Position numbers and translations under genes: made by a program | Shown here: one piece after another, positions 1-10,149 of the stretch | How positions within the stretch are numbered: the first letter of the stretch is position 1 | How the letters are laid out: every line of letters starts with the position of its first letter | NCBI GenBank assembly: GCA_037179515.1 | Contig: JAXCGZ010007685.1 | Span: 17,501-81,500, forward strand | Direction of reading: 5' to 3' | Length of the DNA: 64,000 nucleotides | Origin: Halocaridina rubra | Lineage: Eukaryota > Arthropoda > Malacostraca > Decapoda > Atyidae | The notes under the pieces: model-generated | What the model saw: only the letters and a program-made list of their open reading frames with translations | Told to the model about the DNA's origin: nothing | Database searches by the model: none

Positions 1-341
1 AATTTCCACCGAAGGCATTATACTGAAGCCAGTAAAGACTTCTCCTTACCATCATGGTCATCCTGCTTTCCTTTGCTCCTCTGAAGACACAGCGTGTGAG
101 GAAAGTAAGAAACGAGAACAATGGTAGAGAACTTCACAATTAAGTAATCACACCAGAATGAACACCAGTCCTGGCAGAACTAGGTGATAAAACAGAAGTA
201 CCATCACATTCAATGCCTCTAGCTCGGAAGGTCAATCTCTGGAATCTGCATTTCTATCCATGATCCAAGAACCAGAAGACTTCTTAGTTTCATGACATAG
301 TCACGGATTTCTCGATTTCTTCTCGAATAAGTGTGTACTTC
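1..341. other. No gene; short CR1 relic
   Basis: No supported coding region. Bases about 98-139 match, on the plus strand, a stretch of the CR1-like reverse transcriptase found on the minus strand at about 1612-1655 (the part encoding NENNGREL), so this is a roughly 40-bp relic in the opposite orientation. The rest of the segment is unassigned. Confidence 0.4.
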
Positions 342-611
342 TTACAAGAATCCTGGTAGATGCCAACATACGGGATGAAGGAACTTGTTTTCAGGTTCTC
401 CTCTACATCCACAAAGAGTTAATCCAGACTTGGTGCCTGAGGTAGACGACTTTTCACCACAGGCTTTGTGCTCAGAATCCTCTGCCAGAACTTCCTCAGC
501 TCCAGCAAAAATGCTTCTAAAAACTTCATTCTGATGGATCCCTAACATGCTGCCAAATGTGATGGAAGAAAAGACAGCAGCAATTAAGTCCAGAAGATAT
601 CTCATTATCAA
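342..611 (-). CDS. Hypothetical small protein or exon, possible signal peptide
   Basis: An 89-codon open frame on the minus strand. The first 20 or so residues (MIMRYLLDLIAAVFSS...) are hydrophobic after an Arg and could be a signal peptide; the rest carries five cysteines, including a C-G-C pair, which would fit a small secreted disulphide protein. The frame ends TTC TTG TAA G, and the same bases contain a GTAAGA donor-like site, so it could be an exon read into an intron. I do not recognise the family, no second exon is visible inside the window, and an ORF this size can occur by chance. Confidence 0.15.
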   Translation of the reverse strand: MIMRYLLDLIAAVFSSITFGSMLGIHQNEVFRSIFAGAEEVLAEDSEHKACGEKSSTSGTKSGLTLCGCRGEPENKFLHPVCWHLPGFL

Positions 612-999
612 TGCATTAACTGTTTACAATACTTGAACAAACGAGGATCCCAACGTATCAAGGTTGATGGAAAATCTTCTACTTCGTTCTTTCTTCCTTC
701 ATATGATGTAAGCAACACCATTCTAAATATATGTACTGCCTCTGTATGTATGCATGCATTTGTCTTTGCAATAGTGTATGTATGTATGTAATTACCTTAT
801 TGTTTTTACCTAAATGCGCTTACAGGAAAGAGTCCCAAGCTTGCAACTTCCCGTCGCCTGGTCAGTTCAATTTTGTACTTAAAGATACTTATCACAATTG
901 TCCTTATAATCATGGATTGAGTTAGTATTAATTACCTCCTCACTTAGCAGATTCCAATTATCAACAACTCTTACGCTAACAAAGTATTTCCTTACATCC

Positions 1000-1740
1000 T
1001 GCAATGAAGTTTTCTAATGAACTTCAAACTATGACCTCTACTTCTAGTGCCAGCCATATCAAAATATCCATCCCTATCCACTCTGTCATGACCATAAATG
1101 AATTTAAAAACCGTCACCATATCCCCCATAATTCATCTAGCTTTGAGTGATGATAAGTCTAATTCCATCAGCCCCTCTTCATATCTGAGATTGCGTAATT
1201 CTGGCACCATTCTCTTGGCATGTCTTTGAGCTTTTTTCAGCTTATGGACGTGCTTTATCAAGTGTGGGTTCCAAAAGGGGGTTGCATGTACAAGCTTTGG
1301 CCTCACATAGGTTGCATAATTATTTCTGAACGTTTTCTTGTCCATATGTCTGAAGGATACTATTACATTTGCTAAGAAAGCATATGCTGCCTTTTCTATG
1401 CCATTTATATGCATTTCTGGAGACAAATCTGTCTGCATGTTTACTCCTAGATCTCTCACATTCTCTCTCTCTTGAAGTTCTGTTCCTGCCATTGAGTAGT
1501 CAAGCTTGGGCTTTCTTGCACTAGTAACCATTCTCATTACCTTACATTTAGAAGTATTGAATTTCATTAGCCACTTTTCTAACTACTCGTGCAGACAATT
1601 TAAGTCTTCTTGAAGTTCTCTACCATTGTTCTCGTTTCTTACTTTTTTCACAATCTTTATATCATCTACAAACATATTCAAGAATGCATTTACTGAAACA
1701 GACCTATTGTTTAGAGCTGTATGCGTCTTTCCCTTTCTGT
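1000..1740 (-). pseudogene. CR1-like RT, C-terminal part
   Basis: The frame 1567-1133 starts at MKFNTSKCKVMRM and runs through a conserved block with NVRDLGVNM and YVRPKLVHATPFWNPHL. This is the region after the RT catalytic motif in CR1-like elements. Just upstream (about 1660-1740) a degraded FVDD motif is readable, in the place of the FADD box. The end is frameshifted and a stop follows the serine/leucine-rich stretch near 1135, while homologous sequence continues to about 1000. It aligns along its length with the better preserved copy at 5919-6722. Confidence 0.75.
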
Positions 1741-1768
1741 AGATAAATACCATGTTTGCTTGTCTCTA

Positions 1769-2050
1769 TCATCTTGGAATCTCCCCTGATTCCAGTGACT
1801 TTTCAAATATGATACATAGTGCCGCTGATATCGATTTAGCGCATTTCTTAAATAAAGAAGGGGATATATCATCGGGATCTATAGCTTTATGGGTATCTAA
1901 CTCCATCATCGGTGTGCATACCTCTGTGGTTAAAAAGATAATTTTCTCTAATGCCAGCCCATGAGCTCCTATCTCTGCAATCTGAGGTGGTGGGGTATTT
2001 TCTGCTGTAAATGCTGACTGAAACTCCTTGTTCAATTTTCCGCAGACCAC
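1769..2050 (-). pseudogene. CR1-like RT, N-terminal fragment
   Basis: A 93-residue frame with HKAIDPDDISPSLFKKCA, which is the K-A-x-G-P-D-x-I-P motif that opens non-LTR reverse transcriptases (G changed to D here). It ends at SLESGEIPR, where an intact element would continue with the trp-lys and N-Y-R-P-I motifs. Instead the sequence jumps to the region around FADD, showing an internal deletion of the middle of the RT domain at about 1740-1768. Confidence 0.65.
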
Positions 2051-2063
2051 TCATTTACATACT

Positions 2064-2182
2064 TAAAAAAAAAGCACATAATTAAGCTGGAAAAAGTTCA
2101 AAGTCAAGTCACAAAACGTGCCAGAAATACGCAATCTCAGTTATGAGGAGATTTTTCCAGCTTAACTACGCGCTTTTTTTTT
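2064..2182. repeat. Small palindrome of CR1 sequence
   Basis: A left arm (about 2064-2096, ending AAGCTGGAAAAA) and a right arm (about 2150-2182, starting TTTTTCCAGCTT) are inverted copies. The spacer carries a plus-strand piece of the CR1 RT (encoding the lys-lys-val-gln-arg... pro-glu-ile-arg stretch), opposite to the surrounding element. It looks like a snap-back insertion of a sibling copy. Confidence 0.55.
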
Positions 2183-2189
2183 TGGCCTC

Positions 2190-3214
2190 TTTATCTTCAT
2201 CTGTCTCAATGATGCTTCCATCCGCTCTCTTTAGCTTTAAACCTGTTCTTTGACCTTCAGTTTTCCTCTGATAAAGCTGTAGAATATTTGAATTTTTATT
2301 CAGCCTTCCAGGAAGCATCCCATTTATAGTCTCTCTCTGCCTCTCTTCTTTTACTTAGGTGATTATATCTCGCTCTTTTATAAGTCTGCCAGGCATTTAT
2401 GCTTTTTCACCTCCTATGCCTCTTCCAGCATTTGTCTCTCCACTCCTTATCTCTCATACACTCATTACTGAACCATTTCCCTCTGGCATTAATTGCTCCT
2501 ATTTTGGTGTAAGATATACAACAATCTACTATCTTCTTGTCCTCCTCACAAAACATGTACATTTCTTGTAAAGATTTGTTATTAAATAAAGTCCTCCAGT
2601 AAATAAAATCAAAAAGCTCATTGAATTTGATGTAATCTCCATTTGGATAGTTCCTCCTCTTGTCCTCAGTGCCTCTTCTTTCAGGCAGAACATCTTCGAT
2701 TATATACTCCATCAACAACACACAGTGGTCTCTATTTCCAATTGGTGGTTCATACTCAACTTTTTCAATATCCAACACGTTATCTGTGACTACCAGATCA
2801 AGCAGCGATGGCTCATACCCATCCCTGGCCCTCGTGGGTTCCAGTGCATGTTGGTGTAGGATATTTCCTTGTACACAATTTAGGAATCTTGCCCCGAATA
2901 AGTTCTCCCCACTGTGTGGGTCAAGAGTTATCCAATCTATGTCCCTAAGATTATAATCTCCCATAATAAAAATCCTACAATTTCTCTCCCGTGCTATGTT
3001 AATAACGGAGTTTATGTCTTCAGTAGTACTTATATTACTTTCCTCATAAACTTCTAGTCTATGCTGGTTCCTTGGTGGGTTATATACAACACTTATTATT
3101 AAGATTTTTGACCCAGTATTTATGCATACAGCAAGAAATTCCTTGAAATCACTTCTATAGGAAAGTTTATTTCTTCAACATGAAATTTTTCACTTATGAG
3201 CAGTGCTATCCCTC
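2190..3214 (-). pseudogene. CR1-like ORF2 endonuclease, C-terminal half
   Basis: The best frame (2964-2407) starts at MGDYNLRDIDW, the G-D-F/Y-N motif of apurinic-type (APE-like) endonucleases, and continues through SLLDLVVTD and IGNRDHCVLLMEY, where D-H is the catalytic SDH-type motif. In non-LTR elements this domain nicks the target for primed reverse transcription. Upstream, 2965-3214 holds GIALLISEKFHVEEI in another frame. The endonuclease is split by the solo LTR at 3215-4344 and its N-terminus resumes at 4350. Confidence 0.7.
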
Positions 3215-4344
3215 TGTGGGAATGGAGAGTTGTTAAGTTTTGTGTTTTACTAAGGGGACTCAAAGTACTGAACTCGGTTAAGAGCTCACAAACAGACAGA
3301 CAGGTATTAATGTACTTGAACACCCCACCCATATACCACTACTCGGTTAAATGAAACTCAGAATTCAACTTTCTTTTAAATTTGGAAATGCAATGTATAT
3401 CAGCAGTAATTTCCAGGTTAAGGAATTAAGTTTGGCAAATGAGATTCCAGTTAGGTAATCTACAAAAGTTAATTTGTATAGGAATAGAATCTGAGAAAAT
3501 TTTCGTAGGGACCAGTAACGAATTTAACCAGTTCTCGAAATCCCAATTTGCTTTAACAACGAGCTTTACCATACACTATCCCTCACCTTGTTTGTGCCAG
3601 ATGAATTCCTGTGAAGACACCGCGTAAATTAGGTTTGAAATAAGCTTGACTGCTGAGGCGAGATCTTGCCTCTGGCTACTTTAGTGGTGGTTCCTGGCAG
3701 GCAAATATGGCAGAGATGCAATGGAGAGACAGTATTTTAGGTACAACAAGTGGAAGCAAATAAAATAAAACGAGAATAATTATGGAAAATTAGGTTACTG
3801 GTAAACAATCTCTAGAACGTTCTTTGCGTTGTAGGAGACGGAACTTAACTATTCAAATAATAGAGAAGCTACTGAAATGTATGTAGACAGCTAATGACAT
3901 ATCGGCAAGGTCAAATTTATAACCAAATTATCAGCAAGAACAATTTTTATAATATAAAAAATTTATTAGCGAGAGCTATTTTATCATAAGAAAACTGTAA
4001 AAGAAGCGTATCTGATAGGCTCGCTGAAGAAAGGGAACAATCAGAAAACATAAATAGGGGCAGCCTTTATATTGGGATCATGCTTGGGGCAGCCTTTATA
4101 TTGGGATCATGCTTGGGGCAGCCTTTATATTGGGATCATGCATATTTTACACGTACAAAAATATTAAATAAGATATATTTAAAATTAGCTATAAGCTGAA
4201 ATATAAATTGCAAGTAATCATAATCTGCAAAAGGCAAGGAGTGGGAATTATTTTAGTAAGAAAAAAAAAGACAGTTAAGTTACTAAATTAACTAATAAGG
4301 CATCTAACACCCTCTGGTGAATTTGAGCGAAACATTCTGTCACA
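3215..4344 (-). mobile_element. Solo LTR of the Gmr1-like family, 5-bp TSD
   Basis: Reverse-complement match to the long terminal repeats at 6765-8669 and 14899-16802: the left edge carries the block equivalent to the LTR 3' end (AGTACTGAACTCGGTTAAGAG), the right edge ends CTGTCACA, the complement of the LTR start TGTGACAG. It is shorter (1.13 kb versus 1.9 kb), so it has an internal deletion. The flanks are CCCTC on both sides (3210-3214 and 4345-4349), a 5-bp target duplication. Removing the LTR and one CCCTC rejoins the endonuclease frame as ERTGGGIALLIS. A short triplicated segment with GGGGCAGCCTTTATATTGGG lies at about 4057-4140. Confidence 0.85.
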
Positions 4345-4611
4345 CCCTCCACCAGTCCTCTCAGATCATTCTTCCCTTAATATTCTGAAGTCCTTAGGAA
4401 ACACTGTAACACTGTTTATGCCCTCACTTATCTTAGTCTCTGTAACCGCTACTATATCTGCCTTATGGTTGCGACTCCAATACTTTAATTCCACTGCCTT
4501 ACCAGCTATTCCATTAGCAATTGTATACAGCAATCTTAACGAGGCCACATCCCCTGATCCTCTGTTATTACCTTCTTTATCCCCCCTTTCTCTTGAAGTA
4601 TTCTGAAACAA
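4345..4611 (-). pseudogene. CR1-like ORF2 endonuclease, N-terminus
   Basis: The frame contains LKYWSRNHKADIVAVTETKI, the E-T-K motif near the start of APE-type endonucleases in which the glutamate binds metal. It ends at ILREE, just before the solo LTR. Its upstream end overlaps the 3' part of ORF1 in a different frame, the usual arrangement in these elements. Confidence 0.7.
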
Positions 4612-5134
4612 ATTTTGTTCTTCTCTTCTTCATTTCTTCCCTCATTTAACCTTCTAACCTCATGCAACAAGTTTTTTATCCTTTCCATCTCTTCCTGTGT
4701 TCGGTATGGTCTAATTAACACTGTTAAATTCTTGAATTTCTTTTATGGTTTTTCTCTCATCAATATTTTTCTACATGTGTCCCCTTTCTCAAGGTTACTT
4801 TTGTTGGTCTTGCCTTTCCCTCCCTAGAATAACTACCAAGTTGGTGAATGTTTACAATATCCTCCAGACCACATACAACTCCAAGTTTCCTTATCAGGTC
4901 TAAAACCCTAGCTTTATTTTGTTCAAGTCTCCCCCGTCATATTGACTCCTGGGATTCACTTCTGCCTGGATTACCACTGCCTTTTTTTAAATCAAGTGCA
5001 AGTTTAATCAGTGGATTAGCCCTTTCCATCACAACATCTTTCATTTTTTCTGTTACTGTTTCTTTGTAGTCAACCGTGTGTGCATTTTCCAGTGCCACCA
5101 CCTTCATATCCTCGTTTATTAATACATTTCCCAT
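4536..5134 (-). pseudogene. CR1-like ORF1 remnant
   Basis: Two frames (5134-4937 and 4721-4536), with intervening disrupted sequence. Readable parts are MKVVALENAHTVDYKETVTE, then IRPYRTQEEMERIKNLLHE and a charged arginine/glutamate-rich helix. ORF1 proteins of CR1/jockey elements bind element RNA. The same block recurs as a fragment at 31036-31465 and the ALEN motif recurs in the I-like ORF1 at about 37450. Confidence 0.55.
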
Positions 5135-5219
5135 TATTGCATCTGCAAGGGAAGTTCCTATGACATCATGTTCCGTATTCAGCTCCTGAAACTGTTTTCT
5201 AAACTGTTAGATGCATGTA

Positions 5220-5551
5220 TGCATGTATATATGTATGTATGTGATTACTTAATTGTGATTACCTAATTGTGTTTACGGGAAAGAGCCCAAAGGTCGTATC
5301 TTCCCGTCTCCCGATCGGTATTTATGTATGCATGTATGTATGTAATTACCTAATTGTTATTACATAATTATGCTTACGGGGAAAGAACCCCATGCTCGTA
5401 ACTTCCTGTCTCCTGGTTGGTTACATTTTTGCACTTAATGATACTTATCATACTTGTTCTTAAAACTATGGATTGACTTAGCATTAACTACCTCCTAGCT
5501 TCACCAATTCCAATCATCAACTACTCTCACACTAAAAATGTACTTCCTTAC
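5220..5551 (-). mobile_element. CR1-like 3' end fragments
   Basis: Two copies of the 3' terminal block (about 5240-5320 and 5342-5425) each with ATTACCTAATTGTG-type repeats next to ACGGGAAAGA and CTTCCCGTCTCC, preceded by TATG/TGTA repeats. From 5425 to 5551 the sequence is the CR1 C-terminal coding end, cut off where an LTR fragment begins. This is the truncated 3' end of an independent insertion. Confidence 0.6.
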
Positions 5552-5765
5552 TGTGACAGGGAGTTCTGCTCAAAGTAAACATTATTCATTATAGATGCCC
5601 TATTAGTTATTTATTGAATCTTTAACCTTGTTTTAATTTCTTTTTTTTTTTTACTGAGAAACCTCACTTCTTGCATTTTTGCAGAATTTTGATAATTTGC
5701 AATTCATATTACTTCCAGTATTATATATTTGATATAGATTAATATTTTTGTATGTGGAAGTAATT
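5552..5765 (+). mobile_element. Truncated LTR fragment
   Basis: Starts TGTGACAGGGAG and continues with CTCAAAGTAAAC, matching the first about 200 bp of the Gmr1-like LTR, with more divergence than the two paired LTRs. It is broken after the region matching GTGTAGAAGTA. Bases 5766-5824 are unassigned. Confidence 0.6.
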
Positions 5766-5824
5766 TGAAATAAGCATTATCACCATGCATTAGTCTCCCC
5801 TTTTTCTCTGATTTTCTATCTCAA

Positions 5825-6764
5825 GTAGTGATTACCTAATTGTGATTACCTAATTGTGTTTACGGGAAAGACCCCAAAGCTCGTATCTTCCCGTCTCCTG
5901 ATCGGTTCCATTTTGTACTTAGTGATACATATCATACCTGTCCTTAAAACTATGGACTGAGATACCATTAACTACCTCCTCGCTTAGCAAAGTCCAATTA
6001 TCAACTACTCTTACACTGAAAAAGTATTTCCTTACATCCTGCAAAGCTGTTTTCTTGCGAAGCTTCAAACTATGACCTCTAGTTCTAAAGCCAGCCATAT
6101 ATAAATATCGATCTCTATTAACTCTATCATACCCATTTACGAATTTAAAGACTGTCACCATATCCCCCCTCACTCTTCTAGCTTCGAGTGATAGTAAGTC
6201 TAATTCCCTTAGCCTCTCATCATAACTGAGATTGCGTATTTCTGGCACCAGTTTCGTGGCATGTCTTTGAACTTTTTTAAGCTTAGCTACGTGCTTTTTC
6301 AAGTGCGGATTCCAAAAGGGGGCTGCATATTCGAGGTTTGGCCTCACATAGGTTACATAAATATTTCTGAACATTTCCTTGTTCATGTGCCTGAAGGCTA
6401 CCCTTACATTTGATAAGAAGGCATATGCTGCCCTTACTATGCCATTTATACGTATTTCTAGAGACAAATCTGCCAGTATGTTTACTCCTAGATCTCTCTC
6501 ATTTTCTGTCTCTTGAAGTTGTACTCCAGCCACCGAGTAGTCAAGCTTGGGCCTTCTTGCACTTGTACCCATTCTCATTACCTTACATTTAGAAGTATTA
6601 AATTTCATTAGCCACTTTTCTGACCACTTATGCAGACTACTTAGATCTTCCTGAAGTTCTCTACCATTGTTCTCGTTTCCTACTTTCTTCACACTCTTTG
6701 CATCATCTGCAAACATATTCATGGATGAATTTACAGACTCTGGTAGGTCATTTACATATACAAG
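5825..6764 (-). pseudogene. CR1-like element B, RT C-terminal half
   Basis: A long frame (6722-5919) begins MNMFADDAKSVKK: F-A-D-D is the RT catalytic metal-binding motif. It continues through KWLMKFNTSKCKVMRMG, a YVRPNLEYAAPFWNPHL block, and ends FKDRYDMYH, the normal C-terminus of this family. The 3' region has ATTACCTAATTG repeats at 5829-5855. Its N-terminal side continues, after removal of the LTR retrotransposon at 6765-16802, at 16803-17040. Apart from that interruption this half of the frame is intact, so B is younger than element A. Confidence 0.85.
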
Positions 6765-8669
6765 TGTGACAGAGTGTTTTGCTCAAAGTAACCAAAGGCT
6801 GTTAGATGCCTTATTAATTAATTTAGTAACTTGACTGTTATTTTCTAACTAAAAAAAAAATTAATTCCCACTTCTTGAATTTTGCAGATTATGATTATTT
6901 GCAATTTATATTTTAGCTTATAGCTAATTTTAAATATACCTTATTTACTCTTCTTGTACGTGTAGAAGTATAGCCCCGATATAAAGGCTGCTCATATTTT
7001 CCGTCTGCTACGAGCCAAGAACATTCTGGAGAGTGTTAACCAGTAACCTAACTTTTTATTATTATTCTCGTTTTATTTTATTTGCTTCCACTTGTTGCAC
7101 CTAAAAATACTGTCTCTCCCTTGCATCTCTGCTATAAATGCCTCCCAGGGACCACCACTAAAATAGTCCTTAAATTATATCAGAGCCAGTTACTGCTCTA
7201 GAAAATGTATCCTACAGATGAACTCACCAGGAGGGACAATGAGACGCCCTCATTTTGGCGCAAACTTCCAAGAGGCAACATCTCGCCTGAGCAGTCTAAG
7301 TTTATTTCAAACCTTATTTACGTGGCATCTTCACAGGAATTCATCTAGCACAACAAGGTGAGGGATAGTGTATGGTAAAGCTCGTGGGTCAAGCAAATTG
7401 GTTTATTTTCGAGAATTAGTTACATTCGTTACTGGCTAAATCTTACGGATTTTTATTCTCAGATTCCATTCCCATACACACGAAATTTTGTAGATTACCA
7501 AACTGGAATCTCACATGCCAAAGTTAATTCCTTAACCTGTAAATTACAGCTGATTTACGTTGCTAAGAAGTTTCTTTTCATTGAATGTGATAAACGAAAA
7601 TCTCATCCTCTGAAGACTGGTTATGAGCCCGTAAAAATCTATCTCTTTTCCTAATAAATTCTAATTTCATTTCACCTCTTTCTATCATCGTAAATAAAGT
7701 GTTTTACGTCAAAAACTCGTCAATAAAGCTATTTGCTATATAAACTGCAAATAATTAGAAGGTAATTTTACCCTGTTGGCTTTGCAAATATTTCCTGTTA
7801 ACCACAATTTATTGAATGCATACCGTATTTATCTTGCTAATTCTTCATATGTTGGGGATAAAGTGTTTTGAGTTATAAGTTGCAAATACCTCAAAAGGTG
7901 GTTTTGCACCCTTTTTTTCATTGCAAAGATCTTGATAACCAAAAGTGAATGAATACTGTATTTATCTCGTAGATTCTTCCTTTATCCTAAATAGAGTGTT
8001 TTAACATATTAATTGTAAATCAGTAATAAGCATTGCAACTTTTGTGGTTGCCCACAATGTAAGGAATACATACAGTACTGTATTTGTCTTGCTTATTCTT
8101 CATTTATTGTGAATATATTGTTTTCCTTTAAAACCAGTAAAGAATGAATGGTTTTGTATGCTATTATGGTAGCATAAATATTTCTGGTTAGCTGTGAATA
8201 ACCAATATATTTTATCCAGTAGAATGACATTGGAAACTCATTATATGTGTGCTCATGCTTTCAGTTTCCCATTATAAACAGTGTGTCATTTCTGTTTCTG
8301 AAATTGCAGTGTCCTGTATTCTACTCTGCCTGTGTGACAGAGGTAATCGTCGAGTTGAGGCCAAAGTCTTGGCATATGTCCGTGGTGCCGGGAAACGAAA
8401 TCGTGCTCACCCCCTCCGGGATTCGAGGCAGCATTTCATAACATTTAATTTGAGAAATTTAATTCAATTCTTTTAATGTCATTGCATTTCCAAAATTAAA
8501 AGAAAGTTGAATTCTGAGTTTCATTTAACCGACTAATGGTAATAGAGATGGGGTTTTCAAGTACAAATATCTGTCCTGTCTGTTTGTGAGCTCTTAACCG
8601 AGCTCGGTACTTTGAGTCCCCTTAGTAAAACAGAATCTTAACAACACTCTACCATCCTAAACCCCAACA
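6765..8669 (+). repeat. 5' LTR of Gmr1-like element
   Basis: About 1905 bp, TG...CA ends. By eye it differs from the 3' LTR at only a small number of sites (for example TTTT versus TTTC near the start, a polyA length change, CCCCTC versus CACTTC near 8411). It holds a set of degenerate about 135-bp units, each near AATAAAGTGTTTT and GCAAATAATTA (about 7690-8170), and a possible splice acceptor and donor around GAATTCATCTAG (about 7338-7365) that is kept in other copies. Confidence 0.9.
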
Positions 8670-8673
8670 AGAT

Positions 8674-8691
8674 TGGCGCCCGAACAGGGAC
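8674..8691 (+). promoter_or_regulatory. Primer binding site, tRNA-Lys type
   Basis: TGGCGCCCGAACAGGGAC, four bases after the LTR end. This is the 18-mer complementary to the 3' end of tRNA-Lys(UUU), used by several retroviruses and LTR elements to prime minus-strand DNA. Its position directly after the 5' LTR fixes the LTR boundary. Confidence 0.85.
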
Positions 8692-9351
8692 CCGAACAGA
8701 CAGACTGATTTTATAAATTTATTTTTATTTTGCTTTTTAACATTGCACATGAAACCCGATTACCATTGGCTCGATTATTGAAATGAATGAATCTTAGGCT
8801 GCACACGAAAATTTTCGCGCTAGAGACGTTGCGGATAAGAATTTTTTTTTTTTTTTTCAATATTAATTATGGTAACTAATATTTTCTTCTTTCCCATGTG
8901 GTAAACAATATTTCAAGAAATCTACATGAGATTATGTGGTAACAGACTTAAGAAATTTTGCATGACGAGAAGACGTGTTATTTAAAATTTCATTTATTTG
9001 CGTGATAAGATTGAGTTTTAAAGCATTCGTGTTTTATATATCCGTTAAAGGGTGATACTTGTTAGGAATTGTTTATATTTCCTTGGGATTTAGGAATTGG
9101 GAGAAAGCATATTAAGTATTTTTGCTTATAATTGTGTTTTATATTCAAGCATTGACTGCTCTTGGTTTAGAAAAAAATTTGGTGTCATTTATCGAGCCTA
9201 GGCTAAGCCTTTCATGTGTCTGAGTTGTCACTTGAAAATAAATTTTCTCATTACTAGTAGAAATGTGTAATCTGGCTGCCTAGTAAGCTGTTAGCTTATC
9301 GTTGGTGTATTTTGCATAGGATCTGTGCCCATTTGGTAACACTCCAGAATT

Positions 9352-9513
9352 TTACTTACGACATTTTATTTGTGGGTACTGCCATATACGCGCTCATACG
9401 CAGGAACAACCGCTATACTGTACTTGTTCGTATTACTTACGACATTTTATTTGTGGGTACTGCCATATACGCGCTCATACGCAGGCACGACCGCTATACT
9501 GTACTTGTTTGTA
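9352..9513 (+). repeat. Two 81-bp tandem units in leader
   Basis: Units start at 9352 and 9433 (TTACTTACGACATTTTATTT...). The 81-bp period is a multiple of three, so a frame with two 27-residue repeats (ILFVGTAIYALIRR) stays open; with no similar protein known to me I treat that frame as a by-product of the repeat. Confidence 0.8.
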
Positions 9514-9547
9514 CTCTCAGGCACTGGGTGCTAGTCGGTAAAATTCG

Positions 9548-9958
9548 TTGTTGCTCATTCCTTTCATTTGCACCATAACCGCAGGTACTGCCACGTATTG
9601 CTGTTAAGCAGGCACGACTGCCATCCTGTATTACCAGTGTTTCATGCACTGTTTTGCAACATTTTGTTGCTGTTGCACTTGATTGTGTTGCTCATTCCTT
9701 TCATTTGCACAATAACTGCAGGTACTGCCACATATTGCTGTTAAGCAGGCATGACTGCCATTCTGTATTACCAGTGTTTCATGCACTGTTTTGCAACATA
9801 TTGTTGCTGTTGCACTTGATTGTGTTGCTCATTCCTTTCATTTGCACGATTACCGCAGGTACTGCCACATATTGCTGTTAAGCAGGCACGACCGCCATTC
9901 TGTATTACCAGTGTTTCATGCACTGTTTTGCAACATTTTGCTGCTGTTGCACTTGATT
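9548..9958 (+). repeat. Three 137-bp tandem units in leader
   Basis: The motif GGTACTGCCACATATTGCTG recurs at 9584, 9721 and 9858. Units share CAGTGTTTCATGCACTG and GTTGCTCATTCCTTTCATTT. The GGTACTGCC core also occurs in the 81-bp units upstream, so the two repeat families may be related. Confidence 0.85.
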
Positions 9959-10149
9959 GAATTTTAAGTCACTTTTATGGTGAGGTTTTGAGATCACTTT
10001 TAAGTTTGAACTGTGGTGTTGAATTTTTTTTTCTCTCCTTGGTGTTGTGTGGTTCTTTCATTTTTTTTTCTACTACTGTATTGTAGAGATTTTTTTTTTT
10101 TTTTTTTGGTTGTTTTGGCACTTCGTTATTGACTGTTTATGAAACAAGC

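Larger units (their letters stand above)
735..5135 (-). mobile_element. CR1-like non-LTR retrotransposon A, degraded
   Basis: Reading on the minus strand from 5135 down: an ORF1 remnant, an ORF2 endonuclease, part of the reverse transcriptase, then a 3' region with short repeats of the type TTAGGTAATTAC. The order and protein similarity to the second copy at 5919-6764 identify a CR1/jockey-type element. It is dead: the central RT (fingers and palm before the YADD-type motif) is deleted near 1745, frames are broken, and a solo LTR sits in the endonuclease. The family name is inferred from protein style; subfamily is uncertain. Confidence 0.75.
8692..10149 (+). other. Long untranslated leader of the Gmr1-like element
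   Basis: About 1.46 kb between the primer site and the gag ATG, with no long conserved coding frame. It contains two tandem-repeat blocks (annotated separately) and several poly-T runs just before gag. Leaders in LTR elements carry packaging and translation signals; none can be named here. Confidence 0.6.

Noticed and set aside
8247..8476. Small frames inside the LTRs (same at 16380-16609, 17380-17592, 28801-29019, 31934-32224)
   Set aside because: Present only because LTR copies are similar; frames differ between copies and carry no domain.
9312..9578. Frame with two 27-residue repeats in the leader
   Set aside because: Caused by an 81-bp tandem duplication; no start context or family support.
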